Positions 7,460 through 21,120 of a stretch of 33,641 nt of DNA are shown here, piece after piece. The notes beneath the pieces are model-generated. The model saw nothing but the letters and a program-made list of their open reading frames with translations, made no database searches and was not told the origin of the DNA. The stretch covers positions 1-33,641 of the forward strand of contig NZ_JADPSA010000007.1 in the NCBI RefSeq assembly GCF_017347085.1, in the 5' to 3' direction. The stretch's first letter is position 1, and each line of letters begins with the position of its first letter. The stretch is from Nesterenkonia sp. E16_10 (GTDB lineage Bacteria; Actinomycetota; Actinomycetes; Actinomycetales; Micrococcaceae). Made by a program: the position numbers and the translations under genes.

Positions 7460-7597
7460 TCAGGCCGAGAGTTCCTTGCGGCCCTTGGCGCGGCGGGTCG
7501 AGATGATGGATCGGCCGGCACGGGTGCGCATACGGGAACGGAAGCCGTGCTTACGGCTGCGACGGCGGTTGCTCGGCTGGAAAGTCCGCTTGCTCAC
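7460..7597 (-). CDS. rpmH: 50S ribosomal protein L34
   Basis: L34 is a small basic protein of the large ribosomal subunit. The 45-residue product begins at the GTG at 7597 ([18 protein letters not shown]), matching the family in length and sequence, with GGGAG six bases upstream. A longer frame to 7690 is upstream leader. The promoter at 7687-7716 reads directly into it. In most actinobacteria dnaA starts divergently just beyond this gene; here an ABC exporter intervenes. Confidence 0.97.
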   Translation of the reverse strand: MSKRTFQPSNRRRSRKHGFRSRMRTRAGRSIISTRRAKGRKELSA

Positions 7598-7686
7598 TGT
7601 GTACTCCCACTTGGATGGTTTGAAGTCATTCGGGCCCCGGAAAGGATCTGCGTGCAGGCACGGCAGTACTCTGGGGCGACCTGCCA

Positions 7687-7716
7687 ACACTAGGGGTTCA
7701 TTCCCTGCGCCGTCAA
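7687..7716 (-). promoter_or_regulatory. Probable rpmH promoter
   Basis: On the minus strand, TTGACG (7716-7711) and TAGTGT (7692-7687) are separated by 18 bases, a good housekeeping-sigma arrangement. Transcription would start near 7680, leaving a leader of about 80 bases before rpmH. Confidence 0.65.
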
Positions 7717-7742
7717 GTTGGGGCGGATCCGACTATCAACAG

Positions 7743-7751
7743 TTGTGCACA
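7743..7751 (+). promoter_or_regulatory. DnaA-box-like sequence near rpmH
   Basis: TTGTGCACA differs by one base from the actinobacterial DnaA box TTGTCCACA. A weaker TGTGG match follows at 7755. It lies between the divergent rpmH and ABC-exporter genes, where the ancestral rpmH-dnaA intergenic region would have ended. Confidence 0.4.
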
Positions 7752-7780
7752 GCACTGTGGAGAGACCGGGCGGTGACCCA

Positions 7781-7809
7781 TTGGACCGGGGTCCGGGCTG
7801 CTCTATCGT
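7781..7809 (+). promoter_or_regulatory. Probable ABC-exporter promoter
   Basis: TTGGAC (7781-7786) and TATCGT (7804-7809) are separated by exactly 17 bases and lie about 40 bases upstream of the ATPase start. Both hexamers are imperfect. Confidence 0.5.
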
Positions 7810-7849
7810 GGATCTCCCGGCGCTGGTCGGGGTCGAGAAGGGACTGGAC

Positions 7850-8857
7850 ATGGCTGATCATGATCCCGTGATCCAGGTGGCGGACCTCACGAAGTCCTTC
7901 GGCGATGTCCGTGCCCTGGACAAGCTTTCCCTGCAAGTCAACGAGGCCGAGGTGCATGGCTTCCTGGGACCCAACGGCTCCGGAAAGTCTACGACGCTGC
8001 GGGTGCTGCTGGGTGTGCTCCGTCGAGACTCCGGCACGGTCAGGGTCTTCGGCGGTGACCCGTGGCGAGACGCCGTGACGCTGCATCGGCGCCTGGCCTA
8101 CGTCCCTGGGGAGGTGGAGCTCTGGCCCAACCTCACGGGCGGGGAGGTCATTGATGTGTTCCTGCGGCTGCGCAGTCGCGCCGCAGGGTCCAGGCATGTG
8201 ACTCAGCGACGCGATGAGCTGATCGAACGCTTCGCGCTGAATCCTCGCAAGAAGACCCGCACCTACTCCAAGGGCAATCGGCAGAAGGTGGCGCTGATCG
8301 CGGCGCTGGCCGCCGACGTCGACCTGCTGCTGCTCGATGAGCCCACCTCGGGCCTGGACCCGCTCATGGAGGTGGTCTTCCAGCAGGTCATCGCCGAGAC
8401 TCGGCTGCAGGGCCGCTCTGTGCTGCTCTCCAGCCACATCCTCGCGCAGGTCGAGGCACTTGCCGACCGGGTCTCGATCATTCGCGAAGGCCGCACCGTG
8501 GAATCCGGGACCCTCTCCGCGATGCGCCACATGACTCGCACCACGATCGAGGTCGAGACCACACGACCCGCCGCCGAGCTCCAGCAGCTCGACGGGGTCC
8601 ATGATCTGCGCGTCAGGCACACCGCTGGTGCCAGCCGGACGGTTCTGGAGGTCGACAGCGATCGGCTGGCCACGGTCACTGCGCACCTGGCAGCGCTGGG
8701 AGTTCAGTCCCTGGTGGCCCACCCTCCGACCCTCGAACAACTGCTGATCAGGCACTACGGCGTGATTCCGGAATCCGCCGGCACCAGCCCGGCCGCCGAA
8801 GGCGCGACTGACGCTCCAGCCTCGCGCACGCCAGCCCCCGACCGCTCAGCACCATGA
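7850..8857 (+). CDS. ABC exporter ATPase subunit (drug/ABC-2 type)
   Basis: This is the ATP-hydrolysing half of a two-gene exporter. The ATG at 7850 follows AAGGGA at suitable spacing and gives 335 residues; an in-frame upstream extension is non-coding leader. Visible motifs are Walker A GPNGSGKST (40-48), signature YSKGNRQKV (139-147), Walker B LLLLDEP (159-165), D-loop SGLD (167-170) and the switch histidine in SSH (194-196). The YSKGN signature in place of LSGGQ is common in actinobacterial antibiotic-type exporters. The C-terminal 110 residues form the accessory region seen in such ATPases plus an Ala/Pro-rich tail. It overlaps the permease start by four bases (ATGA). The substrate cannot be read from the sequence. 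Confidence 0.9.
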   Translation: MADHDPVIQVADLTKSFGDVRALDKLSLQVNEAEVHGFLGPNGSGKSTTLRVLLGVLRRDSGTVRVFGGDPWRDAVTLHRRLAYVPGEVELWPNLTGGEVIDVFLRLRSRAAGSRHVTQRRDELIERFALNPRKKTRTYSKGNRQKVALIAALAADVDLLLLDEPTSGLDPLMEVVFQQVIAETRLQGRSVLLSSHILAQVEALADRVSIIREGRTVESGTLSAMRHMTRTTIEVETTRPAAELQQLDGVHDLRVRHTAGASRTVLEVDSDRLATVTAHLAALGVQSLVAHPPTLEQLLIRHYGVIPESAGTSPAAEGATDAPASRTPAPDRSAP

Positions 8858-10512
8858 CGACCATGCAGAACCGGTCCCTCGACAGGAGCGCAACCACCGG
8901 CGCAGCACGCACCAGCCTGGTCGGCACCGGAGTCCTGCTGCGATTCATGCTGCGCCAGGACCGGGTGCGGCTGAGCCTCTGGGTCGTGGGCATCGGGCTG
9001 ATGAGCTTCTATGTGGCCAACGCCGTGCAGGCGCTGGTCACCGACGAGGCGGAGCTGGCCCAGATGGCGGGGCTCTTCGCAGACCCGGTGGGCCGACTGA
9101 TGACAGGCCCGGCCTACGGCATGGAGTCGCCCACCTTCGAGCGCTTCTACGCGGCGGGGTATGTGCTGTTCATCTACATCCTCACCGCCCTGATGAGCAT
9201 CTTCACCGTGGTCCGGCATACGCGTGCCGAGGAGGCCTCCGGCAGGGCAGAACTTCTGCGCGCCGACGTGCTGGGGCGGCACGCCACGCTCACCGCTGCG
9301 CTGCTTCTGGTGCTGCTGGCCAATGCGTCGGCCGCGACACTGGTGCTGCTAGGTGCGCTCTCGGGCGGGTTCGCACTCGAGGGATCGATGCTGGTGGCAG
9401 CCTCCGGGGCCGCCGTCGGACTGCTCTTCGCCGCCGTGGCGGCCCTCGCAGCCCAGCTGACCGAGACCTCCCGCGCGGCCTCTGGGCTGACCGGTGCGCT
9501 GCTGGGACTGGCCTACCTGATCCGGATGGTCGGGGACATGGCCGCCGTGCGGGGCACTGCGCTCTCCTGGTTCTCACCGCTCGGCTGGTCCCAGCAGACC
9601 GCGCCCTATGTCGAGGACCGCTGGTGGCCGCTGCTGCTCTGCCTGGCACTGGCCGCGGCGGCGGTGCTCGGGGCCTTCGGACTGAGCACCCGGCGTGACC
9701 TCGGGGCCGGACTGCTGCCCTCTCGGCTGGGGCGGGCGCAGGCACGCCCCCGGCTGAGCACCCCGCTCGGCGTGGCGACGCACACCCTGCGCGGAGGCCT
9801 GCGGGGCTGGGGCGCTGCCGTCATCCTCTGCGGGGCGCTCTTCGGCAGCTACGCGCAATCGATGGTCGATACCGCCGCGAGCCTCCCCGAAGAGTTCCGC
9901 AGCTTCTTCGCCGGAGAGACGGTGCTGCTGGGATATCTGGCCTATATGGCGATGTTTCTGGCGCTCTTCGTCGCGGCAGCGGGAGTCGGCGGCATCCAAC
10001 AGCTGCGCGGCGAGGAGAAGCATGGGCGGGCCGAGCTGCTCCTCAGCGCCCCGCTGAGCCGCACGCGCTGGCTCGGTGCGCACCTCACCGTGCTCCTCGG
10101 TGGGCTCGGGATCATGCTCGCACTCACCGGGCTGGCCACCGCCGCAGCCGCGGTGACCGTGCTCCATGGTGATACCGGCGCGTACTTCAGCGACATCCTG
10201 TGGGCCAGTCTGCATCAGGGACCTGCTGTCCTGGCCCTGGTGGGACTCACGCTCGCCGCCTACGGCTGGGTGCCGCGGTTCGCCGGACTGCTGGGGTGGC
10301 TGCTGCTCGGCTATGCGGCCGTGATGACGAACTTCGGTCCGCTGCTGGATCTGCCCGAGATCTTCTCCGAGCTCAATGTGTTCGGGCACCTGGCGCAATA
10401 CCCGGTGGAGTCCGTCCGGTGGAGCCCGGTGCTCTGGCTCAGCGGCATCGGCACTGCCGGGATCCTCCTGGGATTCACAGGATGGCGACGCCGCGCCATC
10501 AACAGCGGCTGA
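8854..10512 (+). CDS. ABC exporter permease, ABC-2 / tetronasin-type
   Basis: The 552-residue membrane protein partners the ATPase encoded immediately upstream, with an ATGA overlap. It has about 12 hydrophobic segments in two similar halves, each starting with a segment near an ExxxGRAELL sequence: [17 protein letters not shown] in the first half and [17 protein letters not shown] in the second. This doubled arrangement is typical of antibiotic exporters of the tetronasin-resistance type, so one polypeptide supplies both transmembrane domains. Family members export antibiotics or other hydrophobic compounds, but no substrate evidence exists here. The gene ends 101 bases before dnaA on the same strand with no clear terminator, so read-through into dnaA is possible. 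Confidence 0.85.
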   Translation: MTTMQNRSLDRSATTGAARTSLVGTGVLLRFMLRQDRVRLSLWVVGIGLMSFYVANAVQALVTDEAELAQMAGLFADPVGRLMTGPAYGMESPTFERFYAAGYVLFIYILTALMSIFTVVRHTRAEEASGRAELLRADVLGRHATLTAALLLVLLANASAATLVLLGALSGGFALEGSMLVAASGAAVGLLFAAVAALAAQLTETSRAASGLTGALLGLAYLIRMVGDMAAVRGTALSWFSPLGWSQQTAPYVEDRWWPLLLCLALAAAAVLGAFGLSTRRDLGAGLLPSRLGRAQARPRLSTPLGVATHTLRGGLRGWGAAVILCGALFGSYAQSMVDTAASLPEEFRSFFAGETVLLGYLAYMAMFLALFVAAAGVGGIQQLRGEEKHGRAELLLSAPLSRTRWLGAHLTVLLGGLGIMLALTGLATAAAAVTVLHGDTGAYFSDILWASLHQGPAVLALVGLTLAAYGWVPRFAGLLGWLLLGYAAVMTNFGPLLDLPEIFSELNVFGHLAQYPVESVRWSPVLWLSGIGTAGILLGFTGWRRRAINSG

Positions 10513-10537
10513 CCTGCCATGACGCGGAAGAACTGGG

Positions 10538-10577
10538 TTGTTCCACAGGGCTGTCCACAGAAGCTGTGGAATACTAT
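10538..10577 (+). promoter_or_regulatory. dnaA promoter region with DnaA-box-like sites
   Basis: In the 101-base gap before dnaA, TGTTCCACA (10539-10547), CTGTCCACA (10551-10559) and, on the opposite strand, TGTGGAATA (10565-10573) resemble DnaA boxes with one or two mismatches. TACTAT (10572-10577) is a possible -10 element. DnaA binding here would allow the autoregulation known for dnaA in other bacteria. Confidence 0.5.
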
Positions 10578-10613
10578 GGGCAGAATTTCGCCGAAATACA
10601 CGAGGGGAGCAGC

Positions 10614-12290
10614 GTGCCTGCTGAGTCAGAGATCGATGTGCCGCGCCAGTGGCAGCAGGTGCTCGCAGAGCTCCGGGAGAACCATGGCATCGGAGCGCTG
10701 AACCTGACCGATGTGGGACGCGCCGTGCCCCAGGGGGAGCAGCTCCTCGGCGAGACGCTGCTGCTGACCGTGGCGGTGCCTCATGAGCGGGTCCGTGAAC
10801 TGATGCAGGCGACCCTGGCCGTGCAGCTCAGCGAAGCGCTGCGCGCGGTGTTCGGCAGGGAGGTGCTCTGCGCCTATGTGGTCGACCTCGGAATGTCCCA
10901 GCGGCAGCGGGAGAACACCAGCGAACACCCTGCCACCTCGGCACCCTCAGCCGCATCGGCCTCCTCCACGGCGGTGGATGACCTCTACCCCAGCGAAACC
11001 GTGGTCGAGCCGCCGCGCCGCGGCCCGGCGGCCGAGACCAATCCGTATGCCCGCGACGAGCGGGCCCCTGAACGCCGCGGCATCGGTTCGGGTCGCGAGC
11101 GTGACGAGTTCGGGCAGCCCAGCTTCGCGCCCACCGATTATTCACAGTACGAACGGCCCGAACCGGCGCAGCGGGATCCACGCCTGGTCGAGCGCCGCCC
11201 TCCCAGCCGTCCGGCTCCTTCGGAGTCCTTCACCGCCAGCGGCGGTGGTGAGTCCTATGAGACCTCCCGGCTGAATCCGCGCTACACCTTCGACACCTTC
11301 GTCATCGGTTCCTCGAACAGGTTCGCCCATGCCGCCGCGAACGCCGTGGCGGAGGCTCCTGCGAAGGCGTACAACCCGCTGTTCATCTATGGCGACTCCG
11401 GTCTGGGCAAGACTCATCTGCTCCACGCCATCGGGCATTACGCGCAGCGGCTCTATTCCGGCATCCGAGTGCGCTATGTGAACTCGGAGGAGTTCACGAA
11501 CGACTTCATCAACTCCATCCGTGATGACGAAGGCGCCAGCTTCAAGCATCTGTATCGCAATGTCGACATCCTGCTGCTTGATGACATCCAGTTCCTCGCG
11601 GACAAGGAACGCACGGTGGAGGAGTTCTTCCACACCTTCAACACCCTCTACAACAACAACAAACAGGTCGTCATCACCTCGGATCTGCCGCCGAAGCAGC
11701 TCTCCGGATTCGAAGAGCGGCTCCGGTCGCGGTTCGAATGGGGCCTGATCACCGACATCCAGCCGCCTGAGCTGGAGACACGCATCGCGATCCTGCGCAA
11801 GAAGGCCACCGCGGAGAACTTCTCCTGCCCCGACGACGTCTTGGAGTACATCGGTTCCAAGATCTCCACGAACATCCGCGAGCTCGAAGGCGCGCTGATC
11901 CGAGTCACCGCCTACGCCGCGCTGAACAAGCAGGCGGTGGACCTCTCGCTGGCGGAACAGGTGATGCGGGACCTGATCTCCGATGACCATGCCCAGGAGA
12001 TCACCTCAGAGCAGATCATCAACGCCACAGCGGACTACTACAACTTCACGGTCGAGGAGCTGACCTCGAAGTCGCGCAACCGCACCTTGGTGACCGCACG
12101 CCAGATCGCCATGTATCTGTTGCGCGAACTCACGGAGATGTCGCTTCCGAAGATCGGGCAGGCCTTGGGTGGACGCGACCACACCACGGTGATGTATGCC
12201 GAGCGAAAGATCCGAGAGCTGATGGCGGAGCGGCGGGCCGTGTTCAACCAGGTCACGGAGCTGACGAATAAGATCAAACAACAGCGTTGA
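10614..12290 (+). CDS. dnaA: DnaA chromosomal replication initiator
   Basis: DnaA binds DnaA boxes in oriC, melts the adjacent AT-rich DNA and recruits the helicase. The GTG at 10614 follows GAGGGGAG and gives 558 residues; the in-frame upstream sequence overlaps the permease gene and is not coding. Domain I is about 1-95. Domain II is a long, disordered, Ser/Pro/Arg-rich linker (about 96-218), as is usual in actinobacteria. Domain III is AAA+ with Walker [10 protein letters not shown] (260-268) and Walker B LLLDDIQF (320-327). Domain IV carries the DnaA-box signature [11 protein letters not shown] (519-529). oriC follows directly. Confidence 0.98.
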   Translation: MPAESEIDVPRQWQQVLAELRENHGIGALNLTDVGRAVPQGEQLLGETLLLTVAVPHERVRELMQATLAVQLSEALRAVFGREVLCAYVVDLGMSQRQRENTSEHPATSAPSAASASSTAVDDLYPSETVVEPPRRGPAAETNPYARDERAPERRGIGSGRERDEFGQPSFAPTDYSQYERPEPAQRDPRLVERRPPSRPAPSESFTASGGGESYETSRLNPRYTFDTFVIGSSNRFAHAAANAVAEAPAKAYNPLFIYGDSGLGKTHLLHAIGHYAQRLYSGIRVRYVNSEEFTNDFINSIRDDEGASFKHLYRNVDILLLDDIQFLADKERTVEEFFHTFNTLYNNNKQVVITSDLPPKQLSGFEERLRSRFEWGLITDIQPPELETRIAILRKKATAENFSCPDDVLEYIGSKISTNIRELEGALIRVTAYAALNKQAVDLSLAEQVMRDLISDDHAQEITSEQIINATADYYNFTVEELTSKSRNRTLVTARQIAMYLLRELTEMSLPKIGQALGGRDHTTVMYAERKIRELMAERRAVFNQVTELTNKIKQQR

Positions 12291-12482
12291 CCTCACGGCA
12301 GATCGGCCGGAGTTAAGTCAAGCCCATGGCTGACACCTGTGGAGAGACTCCTGCTCCACAACTCACACCGTTGTCATTTCCTGTCCTGGTTGGGATTCAG
12401 CGCAGTTGACAGCCGCGATCTCCACAGGTTTTCCCACATATCCACAAGCGGCGGTGGAGTTTTCCCGATTCTTGTTAACAGC

Positions 12483-12491
12483 TGTGGATAA
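12483..12491 (-). promoter_or_regulatory. DnaA box, exact
   Basis: TGTGGATAA on the plus strand, the exact complement of TTATCCACA. Confidence 0.85.
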
Positions 12492-12526
12492 GTCGGTGCA
12501 TGCGGCGGTGCAGAACCCGTGATTTC

Positions 12527-12535
12527 TGTGGATAA
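12527..12535 (-). promoter_or_regulatory. DnaA box, exact
   Basis: TGTGGATAA, same orientation as the previous box and 44 bp from it. Confidence 0.85.
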
Positions 12536-12663
12536 CCACCCCTGTGCTGGGGAGCGGGCAGATTGGCCGCTGAAAAAACTCCCCCGGCGGTGCACAGACC
12601 AAGCGGAAGCGGTCCACCACGCAGTACACAGGAAATATTGGGCAGGCCCCGGGATCCAGCTGG

Positions 12664-12672
12664 TTATCCACA
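12664..12672 (+). promoter_or_regulatory. DnaA box, exact
   Basis: TTATCCACA in the opposite orientation to the other two exact boxes, adjoining the AT-richer stretch. Confidence 0.85.
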
Positions 12673-13018
12673 GATTCCACAGCACCTGTTAACACTTCTG
12701 ACCCTTAACCCCTATATGACAAAGAACAATCACCTCAGCGGAACCACCGGGGAACGAGACCAGGAGATCAGGCACCGGAACAGGAGCAGAGCTCCACCGC
12801 TGGAGACTGCTCAGGGTCTCTTCGCTCTGACGCCTCAGACGCTGCTCTGATCCCAGATCTTGTGGCTTATGACCGATGCCGCGGCTCATATGGTGGTCGC
12901 CGAGCTCTTTGCTGGCTTCTGACTCGGTCTTGCAGGTAAGCTCGACACTCGACACAGCCACCAGATGCTTGACATTCATCGCGGAGCTGTCCGAGAACCA
13001 CAAGAAGGGCAGGGATCA

Positions 13019-14146
13019 GTGGAGTTCACTGTTGAGCGGGACGTTCTTTCCGAAGCAGTCTCATGGGCTGCCCGGTCGCTGTCTCCCCGACCCCCGGCTC
13101 CTGTTCTGGCTGGGCTTCACATCACTGCGGCAGATCAGACCGTGACCATCTCGAGCTTTGATCACGAGATCTCGGCGCAGCTGCACATCGAGGCTGAGGT
13201 CAAGCAGGAGGGCACGATCCTGGTCTCGGGGCGGCTGCTCAACGACATCGTGAAGTCCCTGCCCAATGCTCCGGTCACGGTCCACCTTCAAGACTCTCGC
13301 GTCCAACTGACCTGCCGCTCCTCGAAGTTCACGCTCTCGACCATGCCGGTGGACGAGTACCCGGAACTTCCCGGCATGCCAGAGCTCGCCGGCACCGTGG
13401 ACGGCGCCGCCTTCGCCCGGGCGGTCTCGCAGGTGATCACCGCCGCTTCGAAGGACGACACGCTGCCGATCCTGACCGGCGTCAAGGTTGAGATCGAGGG
13501 AGACACCATCACCTTCCTCGCGACGGACCGCTATCGTCTGGCGATGCGTGAGATCCACTGGTCTCCCGCCGATCCGAACATCTCCACCTCGGTGCTGATC
13601 AAGGCCAAGACGCTCAACGACGTGGCAAAGTCCCTGGCAGGAGCCGGTTCGCTGCAGATCGCGCTCTCCGAGACGGCCGAGCTGGTGGGCTTCTCCTCCG
13701 GAGGACGCCGGACCACCTCTGTGCTGGTGGACGGGGATTACCCGAAGATCCGTCAGCTCTTCCCAGAAGAGACCCCGATCCACGCGGTGGTGAACACCGC
13801 GGAGTTCATCGAGGCAGCTCGTCGCGTCTCCCTGGTCTCGGAGCGCAATGGTCACGTCCGGCTGCAGTTCACCCAGGACGACGAGGTCATCCTGGACGCC
13901 GGGGTCGACGACGCGGCCTCCGCCTCGGAGGTCATCCCCGCGACTCTGACCGGTGAAGCGATCACCGTCGGATTCAACCCGGCCTACCTCAACGAGGGAC
14001 TCACCGTCATCGACACCGACTTCCTGCGGTTCTCCTTCGTCTCGGCGCCCAAGCCGGCCATGATCACTGGACAGGCCGAGGCCGAGGGTGAGAAGGCGAT
14101 CGACTTCCGGTATCTGCTGATGCCGGTGCGCCTGATCAACCCGTAG
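13019..14146 (+). CDS. dnaN: DNA polymerase III sliding clamp (beta subunit)
   Basis: The beta clamp is a ring-shaped dimer that tethers DNA polymerase III and other enzymes to DNA. From the GTG at 13019 (VEFTVERDVLSEAV) the protein has 375 residues, the normal family length, and AGAAGGG lies upstream at reasonable spacing. A frame beginning at 12965 is rejected because its extra residues do not match the family. Three repeated clamp domains are discernible, with the typical DKFSLS-like equivalent near CRSSKFTLSTMPVDEYPELP and the terminal LLMPVRLINP, the usual clamp C-terminus. recF begins 21 bases downstream. Confidence 0.97.
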   Translation: MEFTVERDVLSEAVSWAARSLSPRPPAPVLAGLHITAADQTVTISSFDHEISAQLHIEAEVKQEGTILVSGRLLNDIVKSLPNAPVTVHLQDSRVQLTCRSSKFTLSTMPVDEYPELPGMPELAGTVDGAAFARAVSQVITAASKDDTLPILTGVKVEIEGDTITFLATDRYRLAMREIHWSPADPNISTSVLIKAKTLNDVAKSLAGAGSLQIALSETAELVGFSSGGRRTTSVLVDGDYPKIRQLFPEETPIHAVVNTAEFIEAARRVSLVSERNGHVRLQFTQDDEVILDAGVDDAASASEVIPATLTGEAITVGFNPAYLNEGLTVIDTDFLRFSFVSAPKPAMITGQAEAEGEKAIDFRYLLMPVRLINP

Positions 14147-14167
14147 CGGCTGGCAGCCTAGGAGACC

Positions 14168-15460
14168 ATGCGGCTCTCACAGCTCACGCTCACGGATTTT
14201 CGCAGCTACGCCCAGGCGGAGCTGGAGCTGCAGCCTGGCCCCAATGTGCTGCTGGGCTTTAACGGGGTGGGCAAGACCAACATCGCCGAAGCCATCGGTT
14301 ACCTCTCGACGTTGAGCTCGCACCGGGTGAGCCAGGATGGGCCGCTGGTCCGACATGGTCAGAAGCAGGCCTTCATCCGCGCCGAGGCGCACCGAGGATC
14401 GCGGCAGGCCCGGCTTGAGGTGGAGATCAATCCGGGACGCAGCAACCGGGCCAGGATCAACCGCGGCAACCCGGTGCGCGCCACCGACGTGCTGGGAATC
14501 CTGCGCACGGTGCTCTTCGCCCCAGAGGATCTGGACCTGATCAAGGGCTCCCCCACGGTGCGTCGCCGGCTGCTGGATGATCTCGCCGTGCAGCTGCGTC
14601 CGGCGCTGGGCCGGGTCCGCCTGGACTACGAAAAGGTGCTCAAACAGCGCAACGCCCTGCTCAAATCGCTGCGCCATGAGTCGTTCACCGCCACCCACGA
14701 GTCCACGCTGGCGGTGTGGGACCACCAGCTGGCCGAGGCGGGATCACATCTGCTCAAGGCCCGACTCGAGATGCTCACCGCGCTTCGACCCCACGCGGCC
14801 ACCGCCTATGAGCAGCTCTCGGGCAGCATCCGCACCGCGCGACTGAGGTACCTCAGCTCTCTCGAGGTCGAAGCGGGACCGGGCCAGAGCATCCCGGCAC
14901 GGAATATCGAGACTCAGAACCTCGAGGCTCAAAACTCCGAGAATGAGAGCGAGAGCTCGAGCGAGCCGGAGCCGGTGCATGCAGCGGTGAATGCCTCGGT
15001 GGATGCCTCGGCGTTGGAGTCCGCCTCTCGCCAGGAGCTCGCCGAGCTGATGCTCCAGGGGCTCGCCTCGGCGCGGCGCGAAGAGGGGCAGCGAGCGATC
15101 ACCCTGGTCGGTCCGCACCGCGACGACATCGCCTTCACCCTGGATGAGGTGCCGGTGAAGGGCTTCGCCTCCCACGGCGAGACCTGGTCCTTCGCCCTGG
15201 CCCTGCGGCTGGCCGCCTATCGCGTGATGCTCGACGACGATCCCAGCGAGGGTGCCCAGCCGGTGCTGATCCTCGATGACGTGTTCGCCGAGCTCGATGC
15301 GCGCCGGCGTCGTCGGCTTGCCGAGCTCGCCGCGGAGGCGGAGCAGCTCATCGTGACCGCGGCGGTGGACGACGACGTCCCGGCCAGCCTCATGCGTCAC
15401 GCCCTGCGTGTGGAGTCGGTGGACCAGATCAGCCAGGTGACCCCCCATGAACGCGATTGA
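14168..15460 (+). CDS. recF: RecF, DNA gap-repair ATPase
   Basis: RecF is an SMC-like ATPase that helps RecR load RecA at single-strand gaps. The ATG at 14168 follows AGGAG. The 430-residue product has Walker A GFNGVGKTN (30-38), an SMC-type signature SHGETWSFALAL (335-346) and Walker B PVLILDDVFAELD (365-377). Residues about 236-282 are a hydrophilic low-complexity insertion rich in Glu, Ser, Asn and Ala, with ETQNLEAQNSENES, which lengthens the protein compared with the usual 360-400 residues. The gene overlaps dciA by 14 bases and follows dnaN closely, consistent with one operon. Confidence 0.95.
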   Translation: MRLSQLTLTDFRSYAQAELELQPGPNVLLGFNGVGKTNIAEAIGYLSTLSSHRVSQDGPLVRHGQKQAFIRAEAHRGSRQARLEVEINPGRSNRARINRGNPVRATDVLGILRTVLFAPEDLDLIKGSPTVRRRLLDDLAVQLRPALGRVRLDYEKVLKQRNALLKSLRHESFTATHESTLAVWDHQLAEAGSHLLKARLEMLTALRPHAATAYEQLSGSIRTARLRYLSSLEVEAGPGQSIPARNIETQNLEAQNSENESESSSEPEPVHAAVNASVDASALESASRQELAELMLQGLASARREEGQRAITLVGPHRDDIAFTLDEVPVKGFASHGETWSFALALRLAAYRVMLDDDPSEGAQPVLILDDVFAELDARRRRRLAELAAEAEQLIVTAAVDDDVPASLMRHALRVESVDQISQVTPHERD

Positions 15461-16010
15461 CGACCAGATCCAGGACCATGAGGATGCGGCCAAGATCCTG
15501 CTGGCCCGGATGCGCGCCGCCGCGCGCGGCCGTGGGGAGCATCGCATGCGTGGACTCCCGCGCGGCTCCTCGCTGGCCGGTGACCCGCGCAGCGCGTCCA
15601 AGGACGACCCGGCCCAGGCCAGGAGCAGCGGCGGTTCGAAGCCCGGGGCCGACCGGCGGGACCCGAATCTGCTGGGCGGCGTGGTCGGCGGGCTGATCAA
15701 GACCCGTGGCTGGAGCTCCCCGGTGGCCGTGGGCTCGGTGATCGCGCGCTGGGAACAGCTGGTCGGCTCCGCGATCGCCCAGCACTGCAGACCCGAGAAG
15801 TTCGAGAACGGAGTGGTGGAGGTCCTCTGCGACTCCACCGCCTGGGCCACGAACCTCAAGCTCATGCAACCGCAGCTCATGGACGTGTTCAACACCCAGC
15901 TCGGTCCAGGGATCGTCACCGGACTCTCCATCCGGGGCCCGGCGGCCCCCAGCTGGAAGAAGGGCCGGTATTCGGTGCGCGGCCGAGGCCCCCGGGATAC
16001 CTACGGCTGA
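15447..16010 (+). CDS. dciA: DciA-like (DUF721) replicative helicase-loading protein
   Basis: DUF721/DciA proteins are the ancestral helicase-loading factors, which recruit DnaB to the origin in bacteria lacking DnaC or DnaI. The 187-residue protein has a basic, disordered N-terminus (about 20-75) and a conserved C-terminal domain (about 80-172). The latter includes WEQLVGSAIAQHCRPEKFENG and VLCDSTAWATNLKLMQPQL, the usual DUF721 sequence. The start codon lies within the 3' end of recF (14-base overlap). Its position between recF and gyrB is the standard actinobacterial location. Confidence 0.9.
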   Translation: MNAIDDQIQDHEDAAKILLARMRAAARGRGEHRMRGLPRGSSLAGDPRSASKDDPAQARSSGGSKPGADRRDPNLLGGVVGGLIKTRGWSSPVAVGSVIARWEQLVGSAIAQHCRPEKFENGVVEVLCDSTAWATNLKLMQPQLMDVFNTQLGPGIVTGLSIRGPAAPSWKKGRYSVRGRGPRDTYG

Positions 16011-16122
16011 AACGCCAGGCTGCGATATGCCGCGCTCGGGCCCTCACGGTGGAACCCAACCTCACGCGGGCATCCCCGAGTTGGTCCCAGGGGTGTTCCT
16101 CGGCCGCTGATCGCAGAGTCTG

Positions 16123-16174
16123 TGCGCCCATGGCGCCCAAAGAATGAGATTTTGCGCCCCTGGCGCGGTAGACT
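16123..16174 (+). promoter_or_regulatory. Tandem operator-like repeats at the gyrB promoter
   Basis: TGCGCCCATGGCGC (16123-16136) and TGCGCCCCTGGCGC (16153-16166) differ by one base and start exactly 30 bp apart. Each is an inverted repeat GCGCC-n3-GGCGC. The second ends two bases before TAGACT (16169-16174), a plausible actinobacterial -10, so a bound protein would cover the promoter. The binding protein is unknown. Besides these motifs the 264-base dciA-gyrB gap shows nothing recognisable. Confidence 0.45.
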
Positions 16175-16271
16175 GGGACGACGGCCCGAGCGTATCCACC
16201 ACTCGGGCTGGTCTGTGTCATGACAAGGTCAGCATCCTCGACCTTCCCGGCAACTCAAGGAGACGGCATAG

Positions 16272-18353
<2,082 letters not shown>

Positions 18354-18423
18354 GCCGCTGCCAGCCCGTCAGGGGCGCAGCCGCGAGACGACGCCGATCT
18401 TTGCCTAAGGGAGAACACCACAC

Positions 18424-21108
<2,685 letters not shown>

Positions 21109-21120
21109 TGGAGGACTTCA

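Larger units (their letters stand above)
12330..12735. other. oriC: Chromosomal replication origin (oriC)
   Basis: The 728-base dnaA-dnaN spacer has no credible gene and contains three exact TTATCCACA boxes (two minus, one plus). ATATCCACA at 12438-12446 has one mismatch, and several two-mismatch sites occur, for example at 12352-12360 and 12418-12426. AT-richer DNA containing TTAAC repeats and TATATG (about 12686-12731) follows the last exact box and is the best candidate unwinding element. The dnaA-dnaN location is standard for actinobacterial origins. From 12736 to the dnaN start no further boxes or clear promoter were recognised, apart from a TTGACA at 12969-12974 without a matching -10. 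Confidence 0.9.

Noticed and set aside
10200-10613. N-terminal extension of dnaA into the permease gene
   Set aside because: The in-frame codons lack DnaA-like sequence. The GTG at 10614 has a good ribosome-binding site and begins domain I.
12563-12850. 95-residue open frame inside oriC
   Set aside because: It overlaps DnaA boxes and the AT-rich region, has no good ribosome-binding site and no family resemblance.
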